Shown one piece after another: positions 9,087 through 20,979 of a stretch of 64,000 nucleotides of DNA; the first letter of the stretch is position 1; every line of letters begins with the position of its first letter. The DNA is from Macrothele yani. Its lineage: Eukaryota > Arthropoda > Arachnida > Araneae > Macrothelidae. A model generated the notes under the pieces. The model was not told where the DNA came from, did not search any database, and worked only from the letters and a program-made list of their open reading frames with translations. The DNA is taken from NCBI GenBank assembly GCA_039090855.1, contig CM077034.1, forward strand, positions 225,139,331-225,203,330, read 5' to 3'. Position numbers and translations under genes: made by a program.

Positions 9087-12000
9087 TTGTGTGAACCCGA
9101 TTGTTACGTATTCATAATCTTTTTCTATGAGTAGTTTTCATATTTAAAAAAAGTTTTCATATTTAATTATGAGGATTAGGAATTTAACACTTTATCCTTT
9201 GAATGCTTTATTTGTACATGAACTCTATTCTCCTTTCCTTTTGTGTGAACTCGAGTGTTACGTTTTCATAATCTTTTTCTATGAGTAGTTTTCCTATTTA
9301 AAAAAAGTTTTCGTATTTAATTATGAGGATTAGGAATTTAACACTTTATCTTTTGAATGCTTTATTTGTACATGAACTTTATTCTCCTTTCCTTTTGTGT
9401 GAACTCGAGTGTTACGTTTTCATAATCTTTTTCTATGAGTAGTTTTCATATTTAAAAAAGTTTTCATATTTAATTATGAGGATTAGGAATTTAACACTTT
9501 ATCTTTTGAATGCTTTATTTGTACATGAACTGTATTCTCCTTTCCTTTTGTGTGAATTCGAGTGTTACGTTTTCATAATCTTTTTTCTATGAGTAGTTTT
9601 CCTATTTAAAAAAGTTTTCGTATTTAATTATGAGGATTAGGAATTTAACACTCTATCCTTTCAATGCTTTATTTGTACATGAACTCTATTCTCCTCTCCT
9701 TTTGTGTGAACTCGAGTGTTACGTTTTCATAATCTTTTTTCTATGAGTAGTTTTCCTATTTAAAAAAAGTTTTCGTATTTAATTATGAGGATTAGGAATT
9801 TAACACTTTATCCTTTTAATGCTTTATTTGTACATGAACTCTATTCTCCTTTCCTTTTGTGTGAACTCGAGTGTTAAGTTTTCATAATCTTTTTCTATGA
9901 GTAGTTTTCATATTTAAAAAAAGTTTTCATATTTAATTATGAGGATTAGGAATTTAACACTTTATCCTTTGAATGCTTTATTTGTACATGAACTCTATTC
10001 TCCTTTCCTTTTGCGTGAAATCGAGTGTTACGTTTTCATAATCTTTTTCTATGAGTAGTTTTCATATTTAAAAAATGTTTTCATATTTAATTATGAGGAT
10101 TAGGAATTTAACACTTTATCCTTTGAATGCTTTATTTGTACATGAACTCTATTCTCCTTTCCTTTTGTGTAAACTCGAGTGCTACGTTTTCATAATCTTT
10201 TTCTATGAGTAGTTTTCATATTTAAAAAAAGTTTTCGTATTTAATTATGAGGATTAGGAATTTAACACTTTATCCTTTGAATGCTTTATTTGTACATCAA
10301 CTCTATTCTCCTTTCCTTTTGTGTGAACTCGAGTGTTACGTTTTCATAATCTTTTTCTATGAGTAGTTTTCATGTTTAAAAAAAGTTTTCATGTATAATT
10401 ATGAGGATTAGCAATTTAACACTTTATCCTTTGAATGCTTTATTTGTACATGAACTCTATTCTCCTTTCCTTTTGCGTGAACTCGAGTGTTACGTTTTCA
10501 TAATCTTTTTCTATGAGTAGTTTCCATATTTAAAAAAAGTTTTCATATTTAAATATGAGGATTAGGAATTTAACACTTTATCCTTTGAATGCTTTATTTG
10601 TACATGAACTCTATTCTCCTTTCCTTTTGTGTGAACTCGTGTGTTACGTTTTCATAATCTTTTTCTATGAGTAGTTTTCATATTTAAAAAAGTTTTCATA
10701 TTTAATTATGAGGATTAGGAATTTAACACTTTATCCTTTGAATGCTTTATTTGTACATGAACTCTATTCTCCTTTCCTTTTGTGTGAACTCGAGTGTTAC
10801 GTTTTCATAATCTTTTTCTATGAGTAGTTTTCATGTTTAAAAAAGTTTTCATATTTAATTATGAGGATTAAGAATTTAACACTTTATCCTTTGAATGCTT
10901 TATTCGTACATGAACTCTATTCTCCTTTCCTTTTGTGTGAACTCGTGTATTACGTTTTCATAATCTTTTTCTATGAGTAGTTTTCATATTTAAAAAAAGT
11001 TTTCATATTTAATTATGAATATTAGGAATTTAACACTTTATCCTTTGAATGCTTTATTTGTACATGAACTATTCTCCTTTCCTTTTGTGTGAACTCGAGT
11101 GTTACGTTTTCATAATCTTTTTCTATGAGTAGTTTTCATGTTTAAAAAAAGTTTTCATGTATAATTATGAGGATTAGCAATTTAACACTTTATGCTTTCA
11201 ATGCTTGATTTGTACATGAACTATTCTCCTTTCCTTTTGCGTGAACTCGAGTGTTTACGTTTTCATAATCTTTTTCTATGAGGAGTTTTCATATTTAAAA
11301 AAAGTTTTCGTATTTAATTATGAGGATTAGGAATTTAACACTTTATCCTTTGAATGCTTTATTTGTACATGAACTCTATTCTCCTTTCCTTTTGCGTGAA
11401 CTCGAGTGTTACGTTTTCATTATCTTTTTCTATGAGTAGTTTTCATATTTAAAAAAAGTTTTCATATTTAATTATGAGGATTAGGAATTTAACACTTTAT
11501 ACTTTCAATGCTTTATTTGTACATGAACTCTATTCTACTTTCCTTTTGTGTGAACTCGAGTGTTACGTTTTCATAATCTTTTTCTATGAGTAGTTTTCAT
11601 ATTTAAAAAAAGTTTTCATATTTAATTATGAGGATTAGGAATTTAACACTTTATCTTTTGAATGCTTTATTTGTACATGAACTCTATTCTCCTTTCCTTT
11701 TGTGTGAATTCGAGTGTTACGTTTTCATAATCTTTTTTCTATGAGTAGTTTTCTTATTTAAAAAAAGTTTTCGTATTTAATTATGAGGATTAGGAATTTA
11801 ACACTTTATCCTTTCAATGCTTTATTTGTACATGAACTCTATTCTCCTTTCCTTTTGTGTGAACTCGAGTGTTACGTTTTCATAATCTTTTTTCTATGAG
11901 TAGTTTTCCTATTTAAAAAAGTTTTCGTATTTAATTATGAGGATTAGGAATTTAACACTTTATCCTCTCAATGCTTTATTTGTACATGAACTCTATTCTG

Positions 12001-13399
12001 CTTTCTTTTTTGTGTGAACTCGAGTGTTACGTTTTCATAATCTTTTTCTATGAGTAGTTTTCATATTTAAAAAAGTTTTCATATTTAATTATAAGGATTA
12101 GGAATTTAACACTTTATCCTTTGAATGCTTTATTTGTACATGAACTCTATTCTCCTTTCCTTTTGTGTGAACTCGAGTGTTACGTTTTCATAATCTTTTT
12201 CTATGAGTAGTTTTCGTATTTAAAAAAGTTTTCATATTTAATTATGAGGATTAGGAATTTAACACTTTATCCTTGGAATGCTTTATTTGTACATGAACTC
12301 TATTCTCCTTTCCTTTTGTGTGAACTCGAGTGCTACGTTTTCATAATCTTTTTCTATGAGTAGTTTTCGTATTTAAAAAAGTTTTCATATTTAATTATGA
12401 GGATTAGGAATTTAACACTTTATCCTTGGAATGCTTTATTTGTACATGAACTCTATTCTCCTTTCCTTTTGTGTGAACTCGAGTGCTACGTTTTCATAAT
12501 CTTTATCTATGAGTAGTTTTCATATTTAAAAAAGTTTTCGTATTTAATTATGAGGATTAGGAATTTAACACTTTATCCTTTGAATGCTTTATTTGTACAT
12601 CAACACTATTCTCCTTTCCTTTTGTGTGAACTCGAGTGTTACGTTTTCATAATCTTTTTCTGTGAGTAGTTTTCATGTTTAAAAAAAGTTTTCATGTATA
12701 ATTATGAGGATTAGCAATTTAACATTTTATCCTTTCAATGCTTGTTTTGTACATGAACTATTCTCCTTTCCTTTTGCGTGAACTCGAGTGTTACGTTTTC
12801 ATCATCTTTTTCTATGAGTAGTTTTCATATTTAAAAAAAGTTTTCGTATTTAATTATGAGGATTAGGAATTTAACACTTTATCCTTTGAATGCTTTATTT
12901 GTACATGAACTCTATTCTCCTTTCCTTTTGCGTGAACTCGAGTGCTACGTTTTCATAATCTTTTTCTATGAGTAGTTTTCATATTTAAAAAAGTTTTCAT
13001 ATTTAATTATGAGGATTAGGAATTTAACACTTTATCCTTTGAATGCTTTATTTGTACATGAACTCTATTCTCCTTTCCTTTTGTGTGAACTCGAGTGTTA
13101 CGTTTTCATAATCTTTTTCTATGAGTAGTTTTCGTATTTAAAAAAAAGTTTTCATGTATAATTATGAGGATTAGCAATTTAACACTTCATCCTTTGAATG
13201 CTTTATTTGTACATGAACTCTATTCTCCTTTCCTTTTGTGTGAACTCGTGTGTTACGTTTTCATAATCTTTTTCTATGAGTAGTTTTCATATTTAAAAAA
13301 GTTTTTATATTTAATTATGAGGATTAGGAATTTAACACTTTATCCTTTGAATGCTTTATTTGTACATGAACTCTATTCTCCTTTCCTTTTGTGTGAACT

Positions 13400-13623
13400 T
13401 TTTTTTTTTTTTTTTGATTGGAGATTTTACGACCACCGTGAGCAACTCAATGGGCTATAAGCAGTCGCCCGTCCCTAATTTAGGGTCACTGGTTCCAGGG
13501 AAGGGAGAGAGCCAGTGCCGTAAGACAAACACAACATCCATGCCTCACCGGGATTCGAACCCAGACCCCGTTCGGACGAATGATCAGAGGCCATCGCTTA
13601 GAACACTGCGCCACCGGGGCGGC
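13400..13623 (-). mobile_element. SINE at the right edge of the satellite, copy 3
   Basis: Inserted at the same TTGTGTGAACT site (13389-13399) and sharing the AACCCAGACC variant with copies 1 and 2. The right-hand duplication is absent: the SINE joins directly to transposase sequence at 13624, so a rearrangement breakpoint coincides with its 5' end. Confidence 0.9.
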
Positions 13624-14525
13624 TGTCCAGAGATGAGGGTTGGTACTACGAAAGTTCTTTTGCCTTTTCAGAAAGGGTATTTAACATCTATACAGTCACT
13701 GATGGGACTCTTTGGTGACCTTAAACCCTTGAACATCAAATATATATTGACGTCACGCTTGAAACAGGACTGTCTTAAAAATGTTTTCTCACGGATCCGA
13801 GGAATTGGTCATTTTTACGATAAGCCGTTACCTTCAGAAGCGAAGTGCCGCATTCGCCTCTTATTACTGGGTAGCAACATATCGGATATTCCTTTATTTA
13901 GTGCTTCTTCAGTTGCTTCAGATGTTGACGACAATGATTCCTTCTTAACATTTCAGCTATTGGGTAGTATTTTTCCAGATATGTCAGAACCACTTTCCAT
14001 GGTTGAAGGTATCACTGAGATGCGGGACATTGTGATTGATGATCCTATTAATCCTGATCCTCCTTTAGCATGTGTTACTGGAAGTGATTGCTCTGTTGAA
14101 GGTTTTAAATACATTGCTGGCTATCTTGCGCATCGTGGGCAGAAATATGATAGAACCTTAGGCACTCCCACTGGGCAATTACCTGCTGTTCCCGGCGATG
14201 TCCCATCTTCATGCTGGATAGGAGCATTGTCCCGAGGAGGTCTCCTTATGACGTCTGATGACTGGTTAAGCAAAATCAGTCAATTTGAGCTGATCTTTAC
14301 CTCATTTCATGGGCAACATTTTCTGTCACCTGATAAAAATATTGTAAAGAAGCTCTGTAATGTTATAAGCAAAAAATTCCTGATACTCCACTGGAATTAA
14401 TCAAACTGTATGTGAGAACAAGAACATTCATACGCTTGAGATACCTTAACATGAAAGCTAGGGCTCGGAAAGCTGCAGAAGCCCAGAGTAGAAAGGCACA
14501 CAAATGGCAGGCTTCATCAAAGTAA
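13624..14525 (+). pseudogene. P-element/THAP9-type transposase, C-terminal part
   Basis: P-type transposases cut and paste DNA through an RNase H-like core; THAP9 is the domesticated vertebrate relative. Residues translated from 13627 give GLFGDLKPLNIKYILTSRLK, QDCLKNVFSRIRG and, after an acidic stretch, VEGFKYIAGYLAHR, the typical C-terminal region. The frame stops at 14400, but from about 14380 a second frame continues with PDTPLELIKLYVRTRTFIRL and ends at 14525, so one base shift in the A-run near 14370 separates them. The N-terminal THAP finger and most of the catalytic core are missing, cut off where the SINE begins. The open frame that starts at 13351 is satellite and SINE fused to it, not a real N-terminus. 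Confidence 0.82.
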
Positions 14526-14880
14526 CGGAATGTTTGTTGCCAAGTACAAGGTGTGGCAGAAAGCTGGAATCTGTTATCAAGGTATACGCTATCTTCTATT
14601 AAATTTGAGATACTAAATTTAAGTTACACAATTCAGTTAAAAAACTTATGTTGTTTTTTGTGTGCTGTCAGTAACTTAATATCATGTCAACTTTACTTAA
14701 GGCAGTCCCTTTCTGTGCATTTGAGCTAGCCTGGGTTGGGAGGAAGATTTAGGCAGGGATGGACCGTCACACTATGATAAGTTTTATTTTTGTTTTCATT
14801 TAAGTTCTGCCCTCCATTACAATAGTACAATTTTTGATAGCTTTTTGTGCCACCTATTAAAATAAATTGAAAAACGAACA
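14526..14880. other. Non-coding stretch after the P-type relic
   Basis: AT-rich, probably the 3' part of the P-type element. I see no matching inverted terminus and no gene. Confidence 0.5.
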
Positions 14881-15090
14881 TTTTTGGAGGTTTAACGACC
14901 ACCGTGAGCAACTCAATGGGCTATAAGCAGTCGCCCGTCCCTAATTTAGGGTCACTGGTTCCAGGGAAGGGAGAGAGCCAGTGCCGTAAGACAGACACAA
15001 CATCCATGCCTCACCGGGATTCGAACCCGGACCCCTTACGGACGAATGATCACAGGCCAGCGCCTTAGACCACTGCGCCACCGGGGCGGC
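14881..15090 (-). mobile_element. SINE, minus strand, short tail
   Basis: Complete from the tRNA-like head (ends 15090) to the body end, but with only five T residues as tail. The B box reads GGTTCGAATCC. No convincing target duplication is visible. Confidence 0.88.
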
Positions 15091-15357
15091 TTGTTTGTAT
15101 TTGAAGGCTACTAAGTGGAATTCTGTAAACAACAAGATTTATTTTGCAAAAATGAAATGATGAATAACATATTTACTTCTTGTTTGTTTAGCCTGTTAAC
15201 TGGACTAACTGATGCACTATTAATCATAATCGAAAGACTAGACTTTAAAAAGTTCGGATTTTTAAGAATTTACTTTCGCACTGACAATAACTTTTTTTGT
15301 AAATATAACTTCCTGCGAACTACTACGGAACTACGAAGTTCAGCAATATGTTTGTTT

Positions 15358-15588
15358 GCCGCCCCGGTGGCGCAGTGGTCTAAGCGATGGCCTCTGATCA
15401 TTCGTCCGAACGGGGTCCGGGTTCGAATCCCGGTGAGGCATGGATGTTGTGTTTGTCTTACGGCACTGGCTCTCTCCCTTCCCTGGAACCAGTGACCCTA
15501 AATTAGGGACGGGCGACTGCTTATAGCCCATTGAGTTGCTCACGGCGGTCGTTAAACCTTCAATAAAAAAAAAAAAAAAAAAAAAAAA
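15358..15588 (+). mobile_element. SINE, plus strand, with 12-bp TSD
   Basis: Starts GCCGCCCCGGTGG and ends in ~24 A. ATATGTTTGTTT occurs at 15346-15357 and 15588-15599, a perfect target duplication. The head variant has AAGCGATGGCC and CCGAACGGGGTCC, a subfamily shared with the copy at 26390. Confidence 0.95.
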
Positions 15589-15599
15589 TATGTTTGTTT

Positions 15600-16210
15600 A
15601 CTGCAATGCCCTCATATTTCTTTATACAAAAGCTGTTTTTTTTTTTTTCAAAATTAATTAATTCATGAAAGTGGAAATAACAGATCACTGATAAATATGT
15701 TAATCTTTGAAGTTAGAAATTATTAGTATTTGAAAACCTTTTCCATCGCGTTTATTTACATTCCCTACTAAAGTGTAACCCGTAGTAGCGATGGCTCTTG
15801 GGCTCGCCTCTTTGCCTCTCGCTGCTCCCAGCCGGACGTCATTTCGCCAGCCAATAGCAGCTCGTTTCCGAAGTGGCTCAACCTAAAGAGATATCTATTA
15901 ACCTTGATGGCTTGATGCTGTCCGCTGTCGATCCGTGACCGTAGGATTGTCAGCACTGGACATGCGCGCGGGAATGTAAGTAAACGGAATTTATTTGGTT
16001 CGGCACGTATTTTGAAGATTCCATTTGCGTGTTCGGCAAGTATTTCTGGATTAGATACTGTTGTATGAGTTGTTTTGACTTTCCGTTTTCGAGAACTGTA
16101 GAGGTGAGTTTGTATGTATTAATAGAAGATTTTTGTGTTTCCCACATACTGATAGGAAATTTTGACGTGTGCTTCCGTAGCTTAGTTTTCAGCAGGGAGC
16201 AAACAGAAAC
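15600..16210. other. Non-coding DNA with a GC-rich, CpG-containing patch
   Basis: Around 15778-15990 the base composition rises (CGTAGTAGCGATGGC, GCCAGCCAATAGCAGCTCG), including a CCAAT box. It could be a promoter remnant, but I cannot link it to a gene. No convincing ORF. Confidence 0.3.
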
Positions 16211-16216
16211 TGTAAA

Positions 16217-19200
16217 CAGGGATCGCATTCCTCCTAAAATTCCTAATATTTTGTGACCCTCCTTAAATTCCTAAAATTAGACCTAAAATTTGCTATTCAT
16301 CCTAAAATTTTCGTAAGCTTATTTTTATTAAAAACACAACCGTTATTAACGCCAATAAATTTACCATTACGGTAAGGTAAAAAGACCTGTTATTGTAGAA
16401 ACACAGCTTATATGCTGTGCTGCTGAAGGGAGGGAAAAATGACGCCATCGAGATGCACTTGCTTCGGGGCGGGCGTTCCATTTTTTTGCCTTCGAACAGT
16501 TTTCGAGAGTAACAAGAGATCTAAGGGAAAAGGGGAGGGGTCATTTTCACCCCTGGTTTGCGCTTTGCAGACGAACTCCGTGGCACGCAGAAGATCGTAC
16601 TTTATTTTTGTACATGCCTTGTGGAACCTCCTCTTTCTGCTGATGTTTTGTTATTGTAAACCGCAGGTGGGTGGAAGCAAAGAGGAAACATGTGGTCTCC
16701 TTCCGTAACCTCCGGTAATGACGATGGGATGGTAGCTGAGTATTATCTTGGCAGGCAGTAGAGCACGTGATCATTGACCTTCGATCATGCGTCGGCGACA
16801 GCGACCTTCGATGCGCAATATATCTCGGCTCCGACTCGCTTTGACTGAACTTGCGTGAGATGCGTATGATAGTTTCTGGTTTTACGTCTTTTATGGTGTT
16901 CTCTGTGCTGTGTGCAGGTTCAGTTCTCTAGTGGTGACCTGCTTTTTTTTTTTTTTTTTCATATCTTCTGACATCCTCGCAGCCAAATTTCGGGAAGTTG
17001 TCTGGTTTTGCAATATTGGAACGTGTTTTTGTACTTCCCTTTCATTTTCTGGTTAGTAATACAAGTGTTTAAGATGCCTAAATCCAAAACGAAATTTCAA
17101 GATGCGTGGCTCGCCAAAGAATTGGACGGAGTGAAGTTGAAAGAATGGTGTTCTGCAACTGAAACAATATTTTCTGCTAAGTGTATATTGTGTTCAGAAA
17201 TTTTCAACATTTCTAATAGTGGCTTTTCACAAGTAAAAGCGCATCATAAAGGAAAAAAACATTTGCAGAAATTTCAAAGTAAATTTCAAAATAAGTCCAT
17301 CCTGAAAGCCTTTGGAGGACGGGATCTTCAACCCAAAACAAATATTAGTGAAGTACTGAGTCATGGTTTACAGTTGGCTAAAGCCGAAGCATTATGGGCC
17401 ATGAAAGTTGCTAAGGACAATATGTCTTTTGTTTCATGCACTGAAACAGTTGAACTTTTCAAAGAAATGTTTCCTGATTCTGCTATTGCAGCCAAAATGC
17501 AACTTAAAGAAAAAAAGTTGCTTATGTGATATCACATGGATTGTCAAAATATTTTGAAAAGGATTTGAAAAAAGACATTGCATCTAGTAGCCCAGGAAAG
17601 GTTACTATAGCATTTGATGAAACTACAAATACACAAGTGAAACGGCAGTTGGATGTGTATCTCAGGTACTGGTCTTCAGAAATAAATTCAGTTTCTTGCC
17701 GATACCTAACAAACATTTTTCTTGGTCATGCAACAGCAGATATTTTGCTAAAAGAAATTCTTGATGTGTTATCGTCCTTCAATATTTCGTTGAACAGAAT
17801 TATTTGTGTATCCATGGACAGCCCAAATGTAAATAAGTGCTTTCTACGCAAATTCAATGAAGTTGTAAAACAAGAAACAGGCCAGAAATCTTTGGAACTA
17901 GGTTTTTGCAACCTGCATGTTGTTAGTAATGCATTTAAAATTTTTTTGACAAGCTTAAATATAGATTTTGACGAATTTGCTACTGATATGCATTACTTTT
18001 TAAAGAGTAGTGCTGCAAGACGAGAGGATTATAAATCTGTCGAGGATATAACATTGGTCACTGCCAAATTTCTTTTGCGTCATGTCAGCAACAGATGGTT
18101 AACCGTTGGTTCTGTAGCCCAGAGGCTCTTGGATCAATGGCTAAATATTACAGAATATTTTTTAAACTTCTTGCCATCTCAAAAAATATTTGAAAAACAA
18201 CTGCGCAATTCGGCAAGGTATAAAAGAATTCACTGTTTCCTGAAAAATGAGCTTACTCCTTGCTATTTAGCATTAATTTCATTTTCACACCAAAATTTTG
18301 AAAAGTTTTCATTATGTTATCAGAGTGAAGAACCAAAAATACACCAGTTATATTCTGATTTAAATACTTTAATGAGGAATGTTATGGCTCAGTTTATCCA
18401 AGATGATGTTATAGCAGGGAAATTTGGAGAAGACCTAAAGAATGTAGATTTTGAAAACAAAAATTCATGGAAAAAACTAGGGGAGTTAGAAGTTGGTATG
18501 AAGACAAAAATCTCCTCAGGAATGTTCAGGAGACCAGGCAGAAATTATTTCTCTTAGATGTAAGATCATCACTAATTGCAACCACAAAATATTTAAAGTC
18601 AAATTTGCCATTCTGCAATCAAAAGCTAAGAGACATAGAAGTTTTAAAGGTAAAAGAACCAAAGAAAGAGTCAACTCAACTTTCAGTCACTGAAGGACTT
18701 TTGGAAATAACCAGAATTTCAAGTGTTTTGCATCTTTCTGAGGAACAAATTGATAGAGTAAGAGAAGAGTGGAAACTTTTAAATTGCGATAAGCCAACTC
18801 TAGATGAACTAGTGAAATTTTCAGAGGAAGGGCATATTCCAGTGCGGATTGATCATTACTGGCGTAATATATTTAGTATTAAAGACTCTAGCGGAAAAGA
18901 AAAATACTCAAATCTTGCTAAACTCATAAAGTCAATTTTAGTTTTACCTCATGGTAATGCTGATGCAGAAAGGGGATTTTCGGTTAACACTGCTCTGCTA
19001 AGGAAGGACAAGGCTAACTTAAAAGACTCAACTATAACATCATTAAGAATAGTTAAAGGGGCCATTAAACACTATGGATGTGTAAGTAAAGTTCCCATAA
19101 CAAGAAATTTGTTAAATAGTGTTTGTGATTCACATAAATTTTATAAAGAGTATGTTGATAAGCTGAAGGAAGAAGAATCAAAAAAGGTAAAAGAAAGGAA

Positions 19201-20499
19201 GCAGAAAGAGAGGGAAAATAAGGAAAAGCAGCTAGAGAAAAAAAGAAAAGCTGAGTTTGATGACAAAATAAAAGAAAATGATGCAGAAATAAATAGACTT
19301 AAAAACGATAAAGAAGCCTCCCTAGCAGTAATTCAAGAGGGAACAGAAAGAATGAGAAAAGCTGTAGAAAAACAAAATACTGTTGAAATAGCAGTTGCCT
19401 CTAACTTGATCATACAAGGTTCAGCTGAAATAAAGAAAACTGAAAGTAAATTAGTTGTGGTAGAAGCAGAAAAAGATAGGCTAATCAGGAAAAGGTTAAA
19501 ACAATAATATGAAAAAAGTAATTCAGTGAACAATTGTACATAGTTCTTGGTTTTCAATTATCTTTTTAGGATATTATAATTTAATGTGAAACCTGAAAAC
19601 TTTACTGTGAAAATCGTGAATTGCTTCTGGTTCAACAGCATATTAATGTTCAAAGTGAAACTTGAATGTGGTAAATATACTTGAATATGATAATAACACG
19701 TGAAAAGATAAGAACTGAACATTAGAAGTAAATCATACTTAAACTTTAGACATTAGACGTTATGCAAAAAATTTGGGTGTTAACTTCCAGCATATATAAT
19801 AATGGACTGCACATTGGCAATAGCTGCATCAAAGCCGCCATGGCTCAAACATTGGGCACGTCATCATCAGACTCCAAATTTCGTGTAAAAATGCTGTTAT
19901 GATTACTAATTTACGCTGCAGAACTTCAGTGTTTTCGGTGTATTATGTGAATGCGCCTCATATATAATGAAAACTCTTCAGGTAAGTTTACTTATGAGCT
20001 ATATACATGCATGATCGGGTTGTTTACATTTTGTGATTTATAATGTGATGAACATTTGCGAAGAATTTGGAACATGCATTCCATTTTTTTCTTAAGTTAC
20101 TATATTTTTATATCAATAGCTGCAAGTTTCTGGTTAAGTAATTGAACTTTATTGACTTAGGTATTTAATTCGTTTCTTACCCATGAAAAATCATAGAACT
20201 TTCTTTACTATATCGGTCAGAGCAACCATAAGCACAGCAGGTGTAACCCATCTTTTTGACTGTTGTCATGTGATTTTATGTTGGAGCCAGAAATTTTGAT
20301 GTCATGCGCAGTCTATCAGTATATATGGTTGAAGGGTGTGAAGCAAACTCTTTACAATGTATACAAAGTTGTTTTACTAGATGTATACAAATATACATCT
20401 AGTTTTTATTGAAATACACTCCTAAAATTTTCCTAAAATTTTTCTAAAAATTCCTAAAATTCCTACCTAAAATTTTCCAGAAGTATGCTATGATCCCTG
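16217..20499 (+). mobile_element. Near-complete hAT-like DNA transposon with 6-bp TSD
   Basis: The left end CAGGGATCGCATTCC and right end GCTATGATCCCTG form a short inverted repeat (CAGGGATC). Both sub-terminal regions repeat CCTAAAATT motifs. TGTAAA lies directly outside both ends (16211-16216 and 20500-20505). That is 6 bp rather than the 8 bp usual for hAT elements. The transposase gene runs 17074-19504. The 5' leader (16440-16880) is GC-richer and may hold the promoter. Confidence 0.85.
17074..19507 (+). pseudogene. hAT transposase with N-terminal BED-like zinc finger, two frameshifts
   Basis: The start MPKSKTKFQDAW follows an upstream AAG context at 17074. A zinc finger near residues 35-65 has the pattern C-x2-C ... 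H-x4-H (CILCSEIF ... HHKGKKH), typical of BED-type DNA-binding domains. The RNase H-like core begins with FDETTNTQVKRQLDVYLRYW, and later has GFCNLHVVSNAF and SSAARRED. The C-terminal dimerisation domain is LVLPHGNADAERGFSVN, followed by a ~120-residue lysine/glutamate-rich coiled-coil-like tail that is unusual for the family. Frame breaks lie in the A-run at 17509-17517 (frame continues as KKVAYVISHGLSKYF) and between 18470 and 18520. Together the pieces cover about 810 residues, a full-length protein. It is recently inactivated, or the breaks are sequencing errors. Confidence 0.88.
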
Positions 20500-20680
20500 T
20501 GTAAATGAATAATGCCATACGTAAACATCGTGTGCAAATTTACATTTTGTTATCTAAGAGATTTTATCCCAATTGGAAATCAGAACACCCAAAGACTGCA
20601 CGCGAGGGATGTATAGTGTGAGACAGTCCTGCTTTTTTGCTCATGTCCCGCTGTCCCCCTAATCCTTCGGGAACGCTGAA

Positions 20681-20916
20681 ATGTCCCGCTTTTGGGAAAC
20701 TGTGTCGACGAAGTCCCGCTTTATGCAGTTGGCATCATCCACCATCCCAAGTCATCTGCATACTTTTTTTGAAAACCCAGGCCCAGATCTTTGGTTAAAC
20801 TTTGTCCATAGTCAAGCAGTAATCTTCAATCAAAGCATTAAAGTGGCTGAGGGGCAAATTGTGTCAGCAGTAGATTTAAAGAGGACAATAGATGGTCTGA
20901 AACAAAATGTGTTATC
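20681..20916 (+). pseudogene. hAT transposase middle fragment
   Basis: Translated sequence includes PDLWLNFVHSQAVIFNQSIK and GQIVSAVDLKRTIDGLKQNV. This resembles the segment between the catalytic core and the C-terminal domain of hAT proteins related to KIAA1586/ZBED-type genes, where an aromatic-rich FxxxxHSQxxxFNxxIKxxE pattern precedes a helix. It ends in an A-run at the SINE insertion and has no start of its own. Family assignment rests on pattern recognition only. Confidence 0.55.
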
Positions 20917-20979
20917 CAAAAAAAAAAAAAAAAGGGAGCCGCCCTGGGGCGCAGTGGTCTAAGCGATGGCCCTTGACCA

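Larger units (their letters stand above)
6996..13399. repeat. ~155 bp satellite array, about 38 units
   Basis: Each unit contains ATTATGAGGATTAGGAATTT, ACACTTTATCCTTTGAATGC, TTGTGTGAACTCGAGTGTTA and TTTTCATAATCTTTTTCTAT, then a duplicated GTTTTCATATTTA either side of an A-run of 5-9 bases. Unit length is about 153-157 bp; most differences are A-run length and a few alternating bases such as CTTTCAATG or CTTTGAATG. Two SINE copies sit inside the array and a third ends it. No conserved open frame exists, and the array is homogeneous enough to indicate fairly recent amplification. Confidence 0.96.

Noticed and set aside
13351..13623. N-terminal part of the 349-residue frame as a real protein start
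   Set aside because: It is satellite followed by antisense SINE; only the part after 13624 is transposase.
15100..15543. Protein-like SINE translations such as APVAQWSKALACDHSSVRGP
   Set aside because: These recur wherever the tRNA-derived SINE occurs and reflect its sequence, not a gene.
16439..16774. Overlapping frames in the 5' leader of the hAT element
   Set aside because: No domain on either strand; the region is better explained as promoter or leader.
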